Source of the DNA: CAVSVP01 sp963731125
GTDB lineage: Bacteria; Pseudomonadota; Gammaproteobacteria; Competibacterales; Competibacteraceae
Reading direction: 5' to 3'
Assembly (NCBI GenBank): GCA_963731125.1
Contig: CAVSVP010000013.1
Coordinates: forward strand, 248,001 to 312,000
Length of the DNA: 64,000 bases
Part shown: piece by piece, positions 36,574-46,088 of the stretch
Layout: every line of letters begins with the position of its first letter
How positions within the stretch are numbered: position 1 is the stretch's first letter
Position numbers and translations under genes: made by a program
Notes under the pieces: generated by a model
The model's database searches: none
What the model was told of the DNA's origin: nothing
What the model saw: only the letters and a program-made list of their open reading frames with translations

Positions 36574-37263
36574 TTACGACGAAATATCTCGCAGACGCTC
36601 CATCAAGGGATCAGCAATACCGGCCTCAGCAAACCCTTTCGCACGCAACAGACAAGCAGGACACTCGCCGCAAGGTGGCTGCCGGCCGTTATAACAAGTA
36701 TGCGTATAGGCCATGGCCGGCAAGGCACCTAGATCTCTAGCCAGTTCTACGGTTTCCTTCTTGGACTTGAACATCAAAGGGGTATACAGTTCCAGCTTGC
36801 ATTCCATCCCCAACCGAAGGGCCTGTTCCAGAGCCTTTAGCGTGTCTTCGCGACAGTCGGGATAACCACTGTAATCCGTCTGGGCCATGCCGGCCACCAG
36901 GTGTTCAATACCACGGGGATAGGCATAAGCTGCGGCAAAAGTGAGAAAGATCAAATTGCGTCCCGGCACAAAGGTGTTAGGGAGCAGCGTCTGGGGATTT
37001 AGCTCGGTGCGCACCTGCACTGCGGCATCGGTTAAGGCATTTCCGCTCAGTGCGGCAAATGTGTTGATTGGCAGTATCATATTGGACACCCTGGCATACC
37101 TCGCGACTTGCTGGGCGCATTCCAATTCAATACGGTGCCGCTGTCCATAATCGAAAGTCAGGGTGTCCACATGATCCCGTCCAAACCGGGCAATCGCCCA
37201 GTACAGACACGTGGTAGAATCCTGCCCACCAGAGAGAACCACCAATGCCCTTGCCGCAGCCAT
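36574..37263 (-). CDS. queC: 7-cyano-7-deazaguanine synthase QueC
   Basis: The 229-residue protein has the ATP-pyrophosphatase loop VVLSGGQDSTTCLYWA, then TFDYGQRHRIELECA, PGRNLIFLTFAAAYA and QTDYSGYPDCREDTL. The C-terminal zinc site is CYNGRQPPCGECPACLLRAK (four Cys). QueC makes preQ0 from 7-carboxy-7-deazaguanine and ammonia for queuosine (or related) synthesis in the cytoplasm. No other que gene is nearby. Length and motifs are normal. Confidence 0.93.
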   Translation of the reverse strand: MAAARALVVLSGGQDSTTCLYWAIARFGRDHVDTLTFDYGQRHRIELECAQQVARYARVSNMILPINTFAALSGNALTDAAVQVRTELNPQTLLPNTFVPGRNLIFLTFAAAYAYPRGIEHLVAGMAQTDYSGYPDCREDTLKALEQALRLGMECKLELYTPLMFKSKKETVELARDLGALPAMAYTHTCYNGRQPPCGECPACLLRAKGFAEAGIADPLMERLRDISS

Positions 37264-37267
37264 AGAC

Positions 37268-37376
37268 TAGTGCTTTGTCAGGTCTAAAAATTGGGATTGC
37301 ATGAGTCCAAGGTGTGAGTAAATATGAGCATACTTAAAGTTCGATGATCCCAAAATTAAGCTTTGACCGAGCACTA
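37268..37376. mobile_element. MITE of IS630 type flanked by TA
   Basis: Terminal inverted repeats GTGCTTTGTCAGGTCTAAAA and (inverted) GTGCTCGGTCAAAGCTTAAT match at most positions, and both ends are bordered by TA, the usual target of IS630/mariner transposases. The ~109-bp element has no coding capacity and fills the gap between queC and the cytochrome gene. An IS630 transposase tail survives at 24881-25018 in the same window. Confidence 0.6.
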
Positions 37377-37377
37377 G

Positions 37378-38019
37378 TTACCGTTTTCCATATTGCAATG
37401 GCGTGCCCTTGCGTTGTGCGTAGATATAAGCTTCCAGCGCCCGCATCTTGGGATCGTCTGCTGCCAACGGCTCACCGCGCACCGGGTGCTCAATGCACCA
37501 GTTGATCATATCCCGCAACAGGGCCACCCGGCCCAGCTGAATCTGAAACTTTGGATAGGTTTCCGCGTGGGTATTGGACGCATCTGGATGACACATATCA
37601 CAGGAAACCGCAATGGTACTTCCTAACTCCTCCGCACTGTGAAAGACTTGCGATCCCTCTACCACTAGTTTTAAGGTCTCACGTTCCCAAATAGCGACAT
37701 CTTGTGGCGTTATGTTGCCGTAGGTGGAACCCTGACCCTTGCCAATGAGATCACTGTTATCGGCAGGCAGAACAATCTTGTGCTTAGCCATTTCCTCGCT
37801 AACCCAGTCTGGATTTTTCTTTACGCGCTGCCATTGTGCCAGTGTCGCCTCATCGATGGTTGCACCCTCACCTGTTGCATCTGACTCTGCTGAACCCTCG
37901 GCGGTTTGCTGGGCGGCTGGCTGCTTGTTGGTATCTTCCGCGGCCAACGCATTAAACTCTGCGGTATATAGCGCTACTATGCCGGCAACGGTCATCAGGT
38001 AAAAACCCGTTTTCTGCAT
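37378..38019 (-). CDS. Periplasmic mono-haem cytochrome c
   Basis: The 213-residue protein has a signal peptide (MQKTGFYLMTVAGIVALYTA...ALAAEDT) and an acidic, low-complexity linker. The single haem motif CDMCH near residue 138 is followed by INWCIEHPVRGEPLAADDPK and MRALEAYIYAQRKG. That C-terminal pattern is shared with SoxA/TsdA-type cytochromes. An extra Cys (INWC) might act as a ligand or form a disulfide. It is the last gene of a three-gene operon after a metallophosphoesterase and a di-haem peroxidase, and may be their electron partner. Confidence 0.8.
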   Translation of the reverse strand: MQKTGFYLMTVAGIVALYTAEFNALAAEDTNKQPAAQQTAEGSAESDATGEGATIDEATLAQWQRVKKNPDWVSEEMAKHKIVLPADNSDLIGKGQGSTYGNITPQDVAIWERETLKLVVEGSQVFHSAEELGSTIAVSCDMCHPDASNTHAETYPKFQIQLGRVALLRDMINWCIEHPVRGEPLAADDPKMRALEAYIYAQRKGTPLQYGKR

Positions 38020-38053
38020 GGTCGACTCCTTAATTTTTATACGAATACCTGCC

Positions 38054-39193
38054 TTAATAGCTCACCAGATTCGGCTGCGGCGGCTTATTCTGCGTGCCGC
38101 CGCTTACCAGGTAACTTCGCGTAACCTGAATCGGATTACGGTTCCATAGGTTATAGAGTTTATCTACCAAGCCATCAGGATAAACCTGGACAGTGCCGTC
38201 CCCCAAGGCATCGGAAGAATTGAAGGGGTCGGCCCGGTTCATCTGTACAGTCAGTTCCGGTAATCCCTCGGGTGCATAGGGCCAGGGCCAGGCTGTGGAT
38301 AACATGCCGTGAAAATGAATATTCCCGATCCGGTTGGTAAGCAATTGATGGGTGTGACCATGAATGACCACCACCTTATCGAAGCGCGCTAAAATCCCTT
38401 GCACCTCCTCGGCGTCGTCGGTCCAGAAATTCCAGGGGCGGTAATACTTATAAAGCGGAGAGTGGGAAAACACGATCACCGGCGTTTTATTGGCATAGGG
38501 CATCAGATCCTGTTCTAGCCACTGGCGCTGTGGTTCGCCTACCTTAAAGCGGCTCTGGATGCCGTTGTCCAGTCCGGCAACGGTTTGCATACGTTCCATT
38601 GGAGACATGCCGCGCGCGGTCCAAAAATCATCCTCAAGTATGCTATTTAGCACAACGAAATGCACACCCTTGTGATCAAAAGAATAAGTGGGTTTTCCAA
38701 ACAACGCACGCCATTTTTCGCCCATATCCAGGAACCAGTCATGCTCGCCGACCATCATTTTCACCGGCGCCTTCAGGTTGCTTAGGATCTGTGCTCCCAG
38801 TGCCAGCTCTTCAGGCTGACCCAGCTGCGCTAAATCGCCGCCGTAGAACACAAAATCCGGTTGTGGATCCAAATGATTGATATCATCGACGGCGCGCAGC
38901 AACTGGCGGATAAAGCGGTCATTCAATTCCCGCTTATAAAGATGGGAATCGGAAATATAGGCAAAAGTAAAATCGCCGGCGCTTGTTCCGGCCGATTCAG
39001 TGGCATTGGCAATACGCACGGGCAGAAAACTGTGAAAATGAAATTCCACTCCCTTGGCAAGGGCTGCTCCCAGCGCTGCCATGGAAGCTTGCAGAAAACT
39101 TCGCCGATTCAAATTGCGTAGGCCACGGAATAGAGCATCACGGTCTTCAATATATTTGGTTTCTATGCTTTTAATGACGGAATTGCGTTTCAT
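38054..39193 (-). CDS. Tat-exported metallophosphoesterase
   Basis: The 379-residue protein has a twin-arginine type signal (LNRRSFLQASMAALGAALA) about 30 residues from the start. The calcineurin-like fold follows: FAYISDSHLYK, FVFYGGDLAQLGQ, MMVGEHDWFLD, IVFSHSPLYKY and VVVIHGHTHQLL. The third motif has GEHD where most relatives have GNHD, which could alter metal binding. Its start overlaps the peroxidase stop as ATGA. Export by Tat implies cofactor or metal loading in the cytoplasm. The substrate is unknown. Confidence 0.85.
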   Translation of the reverse strand: MKRNSVIKSIETKYIEDRDALFRGLRNLNRRSFLQASMAALGAALAKGVEFHFHSFLPVRIANATESAGTSAGDFTFAYISDSHLYKRELNDRFIRQLLRAVDDINHLDPQPDFVFYGGDLAQLGQPEELALGAQILSNLKAPVKMMVGEHDWFLDMGEKWRALFGKPTYSFDHKGVHFVVLNSILEDDFWTARGMSPMERMQTVAGLDNGIQSRFKVGEPQRQWLEQDLMPYANKTPVIVFSHSPLYKYYRPWNFWTDDAEEVQGILARFDKVVVIHGHTHQLLTNRIGNIHFHGMLSTAWPWPYAPEGLPELTVQMNRADPFNSSDALGDGTVQVYPDGLVDKLYNLWNRNPIQVTRSYLVSGGTQNKPPQPNLVSY

Positions 39194-40548
39194 TGATTCG
39201 CTTCCTCCTTACCCTTGGGTTCACCCATAACCCGCCGTTCAAATAACAGCACCTCGCGCTGCGCTACGGCCGTGTCACGGAAGGGACGCTTCCGGCTGGC
39301 CAGTTTACGCTGCTCTGTAAAGGCTTGACGACTTGCTTCGGCAAAGCGGTGGTCGGTCAGAGTAAACATAAATGCTACGACAGCATCGATTTCCCCCTCA
39401 GTTAGTGCCAAGGGTTCGATACCACCATCCAGAAAGGGATTTGGCTCACCTCCTTTGTTATAGTGATCCATGACGTCCCATAGCGTCTGCATCGAGCCAT
39501 CGTGCATATAGGGAGCCGTCAGCGCAATATTGCGCAATTGCGGGGTTTTAAAAGCGCCAGTATCAGCTCGGTCCTTGGTAACCAAAAAACGGCCCAGTTC
39601 GGAAAGGTCGGTTTCCAGCGCCAGTCGATCGACGGCTTTGACGCCATCTTCCTGCCGTAAGGCTACCAATGCCTGACGCGCCAACGCTTCAAAATTCTGG
39701 GTTCGGGCAGCCACCCCGATGTTGTGGAACCGGCTATCAGAGCCTATTGGGTTAGAAGGATTAACAGGATGACAGCTGACACAGCGCGCTTTGCCGTTGA
39801 AGAGTGCAAAACCCTGTTTGGCCTGTTCGGAAATCGCTTCGGTATTTCCAGCGAGAAAACGATCGAAAGGCGCATCCATAAATACCAGGGTCCGTTCGAA
39901 GGCCGCAATCGCTCGCGCCAGATCTTCATAGTTAGGCTCCCTCCCATAGGCGTCCTGAAATAGCTTCCGATACTCTGGATCGTCGGCGATTGCCCCAAGG
40001 GCTGTCTGCTCGTCGGGCTGCGCCATCTCGATAGGGTTTACGATAGGCAGTTTAGCTTGCTCTTCAAGGGATGGCACTCGGCCATCGAGGAACTGGGTTT
40101 CCAGCAGAAAAGCATTCATCGTCGTCGGGGCGTTTCGTCGGCCTTGTTGGCCTCCCACGCCTTCCGAAACCGGCCGCTGGTCGGTAAAGCCGCGGCTGAC
40201 ATCGTGGCAGGTGGCACAAGAAACGGTGCCATCCTTGGAAAGTCGGGTTTCGAAGTAGAGCTCCCTGCCGAGCGCCACCCGCTCCGAGGTTAGTTGGTTA
40301 TCCTCGGGAACGACCACGTTCTTCCAGATAACGGGATCAACCTCAGGCGGCGGCTGCGTCACATCACGGTCCGGTATAAGCTTCGCCAGCATTGCCATCT
40401 GCGTATCCATGGTTAGCGCACCATGGGGACCTCTTGACTGGTCACTGGTTGCGGCGTTCTCCGTATCCTGGGCTATTGCGATGCAGACCGGAAGCCAACA
40501 ACTTACCAAAAAATACCCAATCCGACCGAGCAAACGGTTCTGGTTCAT
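39190..40548 (-). CDS. Di-haem cytochrome c peroxidase / MauG family
   Basis: The 452-residue protein has a signal peptide and two haem-binding motifs, CATCHD near residue 113 and CVSCHP near residue 257. Family stretches include LGRELYFETRLSKDGTVSCA, GRRNAPTTMNAFL, FKTPQLRNIALTAPYMHDGS and LTEGEIDAVVAFM. Members reduce hydrogen peroxide with electrons from small cytochromes, or oxidise protein residues (MauG). It is the first gene of the operon and is followed by the Tat metallophosphoesterase with a 4-base overlap and then a mono-haem cytochrome. Confidence 0.9.
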   Translation of the reverse strand: MNQNRLLGRIGYFLVSCWLPVCIAIAQDTENAATSDQSRGPHGALTMDTQMAMLAKLIPDRDVTQPPPEVDPVIWKNVVVPEDNQLTSERVALGRELYFETRLSKDGTVSCATCHDVSRGFTDQRPVSEGVGGQQGRRNAPTTMNAFLLETQFLDGRVPSLEEQAKLPIVNPIEMAQPDEQTALGAIADDPEYRKLFQDAYGREPNYEDLARAIAAFERTLVFMDAPFDRFLAGNTEAISEQAKQGFALFNGKARCVSCHPVNPSNPIGSDSRFHNIGVAARTQNFEALARQALVALRQEDGVKAVDRLALETDLSELGRFLVTKDRADTGAFKTPQLRNIALTAPYMHDGSMQTLWDVMDHYNKGGEPNPFLDGGIEPLALTEGEIDAVVAFMFTLTDHRFAEASRQAFTEQRKLASRKRPFRDTAVAQREVLLFERRVMGEPKGKEEANQ

Positions 40549-40738
40549 AGACTACCTCCGCAGTCACACAAGAATGCCTTACTATTATTAATTTTTTAGA
40601 CTTGGTCTAAGTCAATTGCAAGTTTTTTTGCTCTAAAATTTTCATCTTTAATAAGCATGTCGTAACTAGCATCAGGCAACGGTACTGCTTGGCGCTTTGC
40701 CGTCATCCAGGATAGCTTGCAAAATAAGAATCGCTATA

Positions 40739-40966
40739 ATGGGCACCATGAAATTTTCTAAACCCAACGCCGCGAATGATTTTCTAGCCGAACATATAGC
40801 GCGTTTACAGGCCAGCCTAAAGCATCGGACTAGGCAGGAACTCATCGTCAGCCATCCCTCTCCAGAGGAACAGGCAGTGACATCCCATGCCCTAATACTC
40901 AAGCCAAACTGTGAATTGTGCGCGAGGTTCCGTTATGAAAAAAAACTTACCTTACGAAGGCATTGA
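40739..40966 (+). CDS. Short ORF upstream of the radical SAM gene, possibly a decayed MEKHLA-type protein
   Basis: From the ATG at 40739 (MGTMKFSKPNAANDFLAEHI...) the first ~35 residues, FLAEHIARLQASLKHRTRQEL, resemble the start of MEKHLA-domain proteins (about 150 residues). The frame ends after only 75 residues and overlaps the radical SAM start. It may be a remnant. An upstream ATG at 40697 is less likely. The match is by eye and weak. Confidence 0.35.
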   Translation: MGTMKFSKPNAANDFLAEHIARLQASLKHRTRQELIVSHPSPEEQAVTSHALILKPNCELCARFRYEKKLTLRRH

Positions 40967-42092
40967 ACAAGGACCTATCCGCCCCCCCAGTGAAGCGGAC
41001 AGCTTATGCCTGCGGATTACCCGTAACTGCCACTGGAACCGCTGCACTTTCTGTCCCGTTTACAAAGGCGAAACTTTCTCTCTGCGTCCAGTGGAAGACG
41101 TTATTCAGGATATTGACATTATATTTAAGCATACGGAGACACTGCGGGCCCTGACGGAAGATACCGGCCGGCTTCCGGTGGAGGTCATCCGCAAGCTGCG
41201 TTATGGATTGGAACCGGCAGAACAATTGGGCTTTCGGGTTGCCCTGAATTGGTTTTTAACCGGCATGGAGTCGGTCTTTCTCCAGGATGCCAATAGCCTG
41301 ATCATTAAACCAGTCAATCTGCTTAAGATTCTTAATCATCTCAAGCGACGCTTTCCCCAGATACGCCGGATTACTTCCTACGCGAGATCCCAAACCGTTG
41401 CTAAGCTAAAGGACTCGGATTTACAAGCCATCCACGAGGCAGGGCTTAACCGCCTGCATATCGGTTTTGAATCAGGCTCAGATCGCGTATTGACCAGGGT
41501 CAACAAAGGCGCTACCAAGGCGCTCCATATCGTTGCCGGCAACAAGGCCAAAGCGGCCGGCATGGAGCTTTCCGAGTACTATATGCCCGGCTTGGGCGGA
41601 CAGGATCTGTCCCAGGAACATGCTCTAGAAAGTGCGGATGCATTAAACCAAATCAATCCGGATTTCATTCGCATCCGCAGCTTGTCGATTCCTCCCCAAA
41701 CACCCTTATCCGAAGAATACCAAGCGGGCCGTTTCAAGAAATGCACCAATGTCATGATGGTAGCCGAAATTGTCCTGTTCCTGGAGACTCTGCAAAATAT
41801 CACCAGCACCATTACCAGCGATCATTTTCTTAATCTTTTCTCTGAGGTGGAAGGTCGCCTTCCGGAAGATCAGGAAAAGATGCTAGGTATCCTTCGCGAT
41901 TTTCTTAACGCTGACCCCGAAAAACAGCGCCTCTATCAGGTAGGCAGACGCATGGGCTTTCTGTCCCGTCTTAACCTACTCGATGACCCGCAGATTTGGG
42001 CCCAGACTCAAGCGGTCTGCTGCGAACTTGGGGTAACGGCTGACAATGTGGATGATATTTCCGACGCAATCCTCTTACAGCATGGTCTGTAG
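40935..42092 (+). CDS. Radical SAM protein
   Basis: I chose ATG 40935 (MKKNLPYEGIEQGPIRPPSE). The cluster motif is ITRNCHWNRCTFCPVYKGE, with three Cys spaced C-x4-C-x2-C rather than the classic C-x3-C-x2-C. Later stretches SYARSQTVAKL, HIGFESGSDRVLTRVNKGAT and MELSEYYMPGLGGQDLS are typical of the radical SAM barrel of the YgiQ/HemN-like group. The substrate is unknown. The final G of its TAG stop is the first base of the CRISPR array, so the original 3' flank (terminator) has been lost or replaced. Confidence 0.85.
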   Translation: MKKNLPYEGIEQGPIRPPSEADSLCLRITRNCHWNRCTFCPVYKGETFSLRPVEDVIQDIDIIFKHTETLRALTEDTGRLPVEVIRKLRYGLEPAEQLGFRVALNWFLTGMESVFLQDANSLIIKPVNLLKILNHLKRRFPQIRRITSYARSQTVAKLKDSDLQAIHEAGLNRLHIGFESGSDRVLTRVNKGATKALHIVAGNKAKAAGMELSEYYMPGLGGQDLSQEHALESADALNQINPDFIRIRSLSIPPQTPLSEEYQAGRFKKCTNVMMVAEIVLFLETLQNITSTITSDHFLNLFSEVEGRLPEDQEKMLGILRDFLNADPEKQRLYQVGRRMGFLSRLNLLDDPQIWAQTQAVCCELGVTADNVDDISDAILLQHGL

Positions 42093-45000
42093 TTTCAATC
42101 CGCGCCCGCCCTGGAGGACGGGCGATGCCTTATAGTCCTGAGAAAAAGTATCAACCTTTTGTTGTTTCAATCCGCGCCCGCCCTGGAGGACGGGCGATGC
42201 TTCTTTGTACCTGATACCTACCCAGTTTATATCGCTGTTTCAATCCGCGCCCGCCCTGGAGGACGGGCGATGCGTCCGGCGCTAACTTAGGACGGGGCAA
42301 CCCAACATAGTTTCAATCCGCGCCCGCCCTGGAGGACGGGCGATGCGAGGATAAGGCAAGCACTGGCCTTGACTGGGCGCGTTTCAATCCGCGCCCGCCC
42401 TGGAGGACGGGCGATGCCAGATGTCAGAGTTAGCGAGAGCGTCCGGTATTGTTTCAATCCGCGCCCGCCCTGGAGGACGGGCGATGCATCATGACCCCAA
42501 GTTTGCGAAGGTTTACCTTAAAGTTTCAATCCGCGCCCGCCCTGGAGGACGGGCGATGCTTCCTGGAAATCCCTTAAGCGTAACGCATTGAATGTTTCAA
42601 TCCGCGCCCGCCCTGGAGGACGGGCGATGCATGCAAACCATCGCTTTTCAGATCGTGCGTGAGCGCGTTTCAATCCGCGCCCGCCCTGGAGGACGGGCGA
42701 TGCGGTCCATTCATCGGGATGATTTTCCGTCATCTATGGTTTCAATCCGCGCCCGCCCTGGAGGACGGGCGATGCAAGGTAACGTTACGTCGCGATGATA
42801 CTGATAGGAAGTTTCAATCCGCGCCCGCCCTGGAGGACGGGCGATGCATGCCGCCGCCGGTCAGCTCAAGCAGCACACTATTGTTTCAATCCGCGCCCGC
42901 CCTGGAGGACGGGCGATGCATGAAGTAAAGCGACGTGTAAGACTTCGTGACAGTTTCAATCCGCGCCCGCCCTGGAGGACGGGCGATGCATGCCGCCGCC
43001 GGTCAGCTCAAGCAGCACACTATTGTTTCAATCCGCGCCCGCCCTGGAGGACGGGCGATGCATCGCTTGGCTTTTCCATTACGCAGTGCATGATTAAGTT
43101 TCAATCCGCGCCCGCCCTGGAGGACGGGCGATGCCACCGCATTTTTTACGCAGCATACGAATATCATAAGTTTCAATCCGCGCCCGCCCTGGAGGACGGG
43201 CGATGCGCAATCTAGGATAGCTTCAGCTCTCTGCACAGGGTTGTTTCAATCCGCGCCCGCCCTGGAGGACGGGCGATGCGCGGAGCTAAGGCAACAAAAG
43301 CTCACCTTGCACAGTTTCAATCCGCGCCCGCCCTGGAGGACGGGCGATGCAGCACGTAGCGCAACTGGCGCAAGATATCAACGATATGTTTCAATCCGCG
43401 CCCGCCCTGGAGGACGGGCGATGCCTGAGAGCTTTGATGGGTCGCTTGATTCCGTTGTTGTTTCAATCCGCGCCCGCCCTGGAGGACGGGCGATGCGGAG
43501 TAAAGCAGCGTGATGCTGTGGAAGGGTAACTGTTTCAATCCGCGCCCGCCCTGGAGGACGGGCGATGCCCAGATAGAAGGTATGCGTGAGCTGCAGGAGC
43601 AGCTGTTTCAATCCGCGCCCGCCCTGGAGGACGGGCGATGCATGGTTACTAAAGTAGTATTTATCAAGGAAATAAGTTTCAATCCGCGCCCGCCCTGGAG
43701 GACGGGCGATGCGCTATTATTATATATATAATAGGATGACACTTAAGGTTTCAATCCGCGCCCGCCCTGGAGGACGGGCGATGCCCTACCTAACCCTGCA
43801 AGCAGAGTCAGAAGCGCAGGGTTTCAATCCGCGCCCGCCCTGGAGGACGGGCGATGCAGCCGTATCGAGGCAACCCTTATCCTTGATGACCCGTTTCAAT
43901 CCGCGCCCGCCCTGGAGGACGGGCGATGCGCTGCAGCCGCCGCTGTGGACGCCACTGGTAAGTGGTTTCAATCCGCGCCCGCCCTGGAGGACGGGCGATG
44001 CCTCGTGCTGCGCCTCAATAACCTTGCAGCCCAATAGGTTTCAATCCGCGCCCGCCCTGGAGGACGGGCGATGCCGTTACCAGGTGCGACAGGAATACTA
44101 GCTGACGAGTTTCAATCCGCGCCCGCCCTGGAGGACGGGCGATGCTGGCGAGGTTTGGGTAATGCCTTCCACGATCAGGGTTTCAATCCGCGCCCGCCCT
44201 GGAGGACGGGCGATGCCATCCAATCGTATTACCACTGGCATCATAAGAATGTTTCAATCCGCGCCCGCCCTGGAGGACGGGCGATGCAGCCAATGATGGA
44301 TTAGGGCGCGCCGTTTGGCTGGTTTCAATCCGCGCCCGCCCTGGAGGACGGGCGATGCCCCAGGGTGTTCATCGCGTAGGGGACGAGTTTGTGGTTTCAA
44401 TCCGCGCCCGCCCTGGAGGACGGGCGATGCATGAGACCTAGCCCCAACCGGCGGTTCTTTTCCCGTTTCAATCCGCGCCCGCCCTGGAGGACGGGCGATG
44501 CAGCTGGAGTTCGCCAACAGTGATGCACTCCAGGAAGTTTCAATCCGCGCCCGCCCTGGAGGACGGGCGATGCCGACCACTCATGATGAGATAGTGTGTT
44601 TAGTACACGTTTCAATCCGCGCCCGCCCTGGAGGACGGGCGATGCCCCGATTACTTTCCAGAAGGCTTTTTAACGGATCTTGTTTCAATCCGCGCCCGCC
44701 CTGGAGGACGGGCGATGCAGCTAGATCTTACGCAGTTTCAATGGTCTGAGAACGTTTCAATCCGCGCCCGCCCTGGAGGACGGGCGATGCAAGCGACGGG
44801 CCCGTTCGGACTCAGACACATTCTTGTTTCAATCCGCGCCCGCCCTGGAGGACGGGCGATGCGGCGGCCGAGGTCGATTTGATAAAATACATTATAGAGT
44901 TTCAATCCGCGCCCGCCCTGGAGGACGGGCGATGCAAAGACCTTCCGCTATGCGGTGCTGTACATCAGCGGTTTCAATCCGCGCCCGCCCTGGAGGACGG

Positions 45001-45590
45001 GCGATGCATGTTTGTACCGCTCAGCTTTCTCTGTCAGAAATACGTTTCAATCCGCGCCCGCCCTGGAGGACGGGCGATGCATCAGGGGCGATGGCGCGGT
45101 AGCAACGCCAGACAATGTTTCAATCCGCGCCCGCCCTGGAGGACGGGCGATGCGTGGAGCGCCTGTGACTGGCTCCCCTGCATTGACGGTTTCAATCCGC
45201 GCCCGCCCTGGAGGACGGGCGATGCGCCTTGGTGGAGGGGAATTTCATCTGCTAGATAGCAGAAAGGTTTCAATCCGCGCCCGCCCTGGAGGACGGGCGA
45301 TGCCGACTATCTCCCGCTCGCGGAGTATTTGACAGTCGTTTCAATCCGCGCCCGCCCTGGAGGACGGGCGATGCCAATGCCAGTGCCGTCCATGCGCTGC
45401 GCAGGGTTTCAATCCGCGCCCGCCCTGGAGGACGGGCGATGCTCGCTTGCAGCTCATTGTACGTCGCTGCATACGTTTCAATCCGCGCCCGCCCTGGAGG
45501 ACGGGCGATGCCGTGGCTGCGCTGCAGCATCGGCAGACGCGGCCGACTGCAATGTTTCAATCCGCGCCCGCCCTGGAGGACGGGCGATGC
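42092..45590 (-). CRISPR. Type I-C CRISPR array, 49 repeats and 48 spacers
   Basis: Repeats are 37 bases; on the plus strand they start GTTTCAATCCGCGCCC and end GGACGGGCGATGC, and no variant was noticed. The crRNA sense is the minus strand, where repeats end in GGATTGAAAC as usual for type I-C. An internal stem CGCCCG/CGGGCG can form. The first repeat is 42092-42128 and the last 45554-45590. The cas genes lie on the high-coordinate side, so the leader end is at 45590. The 43 leader-distal spacers are 33-37 nt long; the five nearest the leader are 41, 34, 31, 32 and 42 nt. The spacer at 42848-42882 is identical to that at 42990-43024. Confidence 0.97.
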
Positions 45591-45768
45591 CGCCTAGCTG
45601 CAAGGATATGATATGACAGATTTTTTAACGTAGGTAGCGCGAACCCCTGGTTAATTGAAAGAAAAACCAGTACGGCAAATGATCTGGAGAGATATTTTGA
45701 TTTATAAATTAAACACATAAAACTATCGCGAACCTGCCAGGTTTTTCTTCCCCGCTTGAGGTTCGCGC
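45591..45768 (-). promoter_or_regulatory. CRISPR leader
   Basis: This is 178 bases of non-coding DNA between cas2 and the first repeat, richer in A+T than the array. It is in the place where the leader, with the array promoter and integration signals, is expected. Stretches include GACAGATTTTTTAACG near 45616. No exact boxes are assigned. Confidence 0.7.
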
Positions 45769-46059
45769 TCAAACTATAAGCGTACCTTCAAAATCCACAG
45801 CACGGAATTTACCAAATTCAAATACGTTTTGTTCAAGTGGCTCTCGTAAACGGTAAAAACGCAGATTATCCTCCCCTTTGTCAATTTCCTGAAGCAGTTG
45901 ACGTTGCAGCGTCTCGAATTTAGCTTGGTCGACTTTACACTCAAAAACTGACTTTTGCACCCGCTGACCATAGTTCAGGCAGACCTTAGCTACCCTGCGC
46001 AAGCGACGCTTTCCAGCTTCCGTTTCGGTTGAAACATCATAGGTAACTAGAATTAGCAT
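45769..46059 (-). CDS. cas2: CRISPR-associated endonuclease Cas2, type I-C
   Basis: The 96-residue protein begins MLILVTYDVSTETEAGKRRL, with the Asp of the ferredoxin-fold first strand, and continues GQRVQKSVFECKVDQAKFE and EDNLRFYRL. Cas2 is the dimeric core of the Cas1-Cas2 integrase that inserts spacers at the leader. It is the last gene of the cas operon, 178 bp from the array. Confidence 0.95.
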   Translation of the reverse strand: MLILVTYDVSTETEAGKRRLRRVAKVCLNYGQRVQKSVFECKVDQAKFETLQRQLLQEIDKGEDNLRFYRLREPLEQNVFEFGKFRAVDFEGTLIV

Positions 46060-46088
46060 AAGAATATTCCTTAAGTAAACTATTTCTT

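Noticed and set aside
36574..37263. QueC as part of a DNA 7-deazaguanine modification defence system
   Set aside because: No dpd-type or other modification genes lie nearby; ordinary queuosine synthesis is simpler.
42518..45616. Many 60-130 codon frames repeating FNPRPPWRTGDA, SIRARPGG or ASPVLQGGRGLK
   Set aside because: They are translations of the CRISPR repeat in different frames, not proteins.
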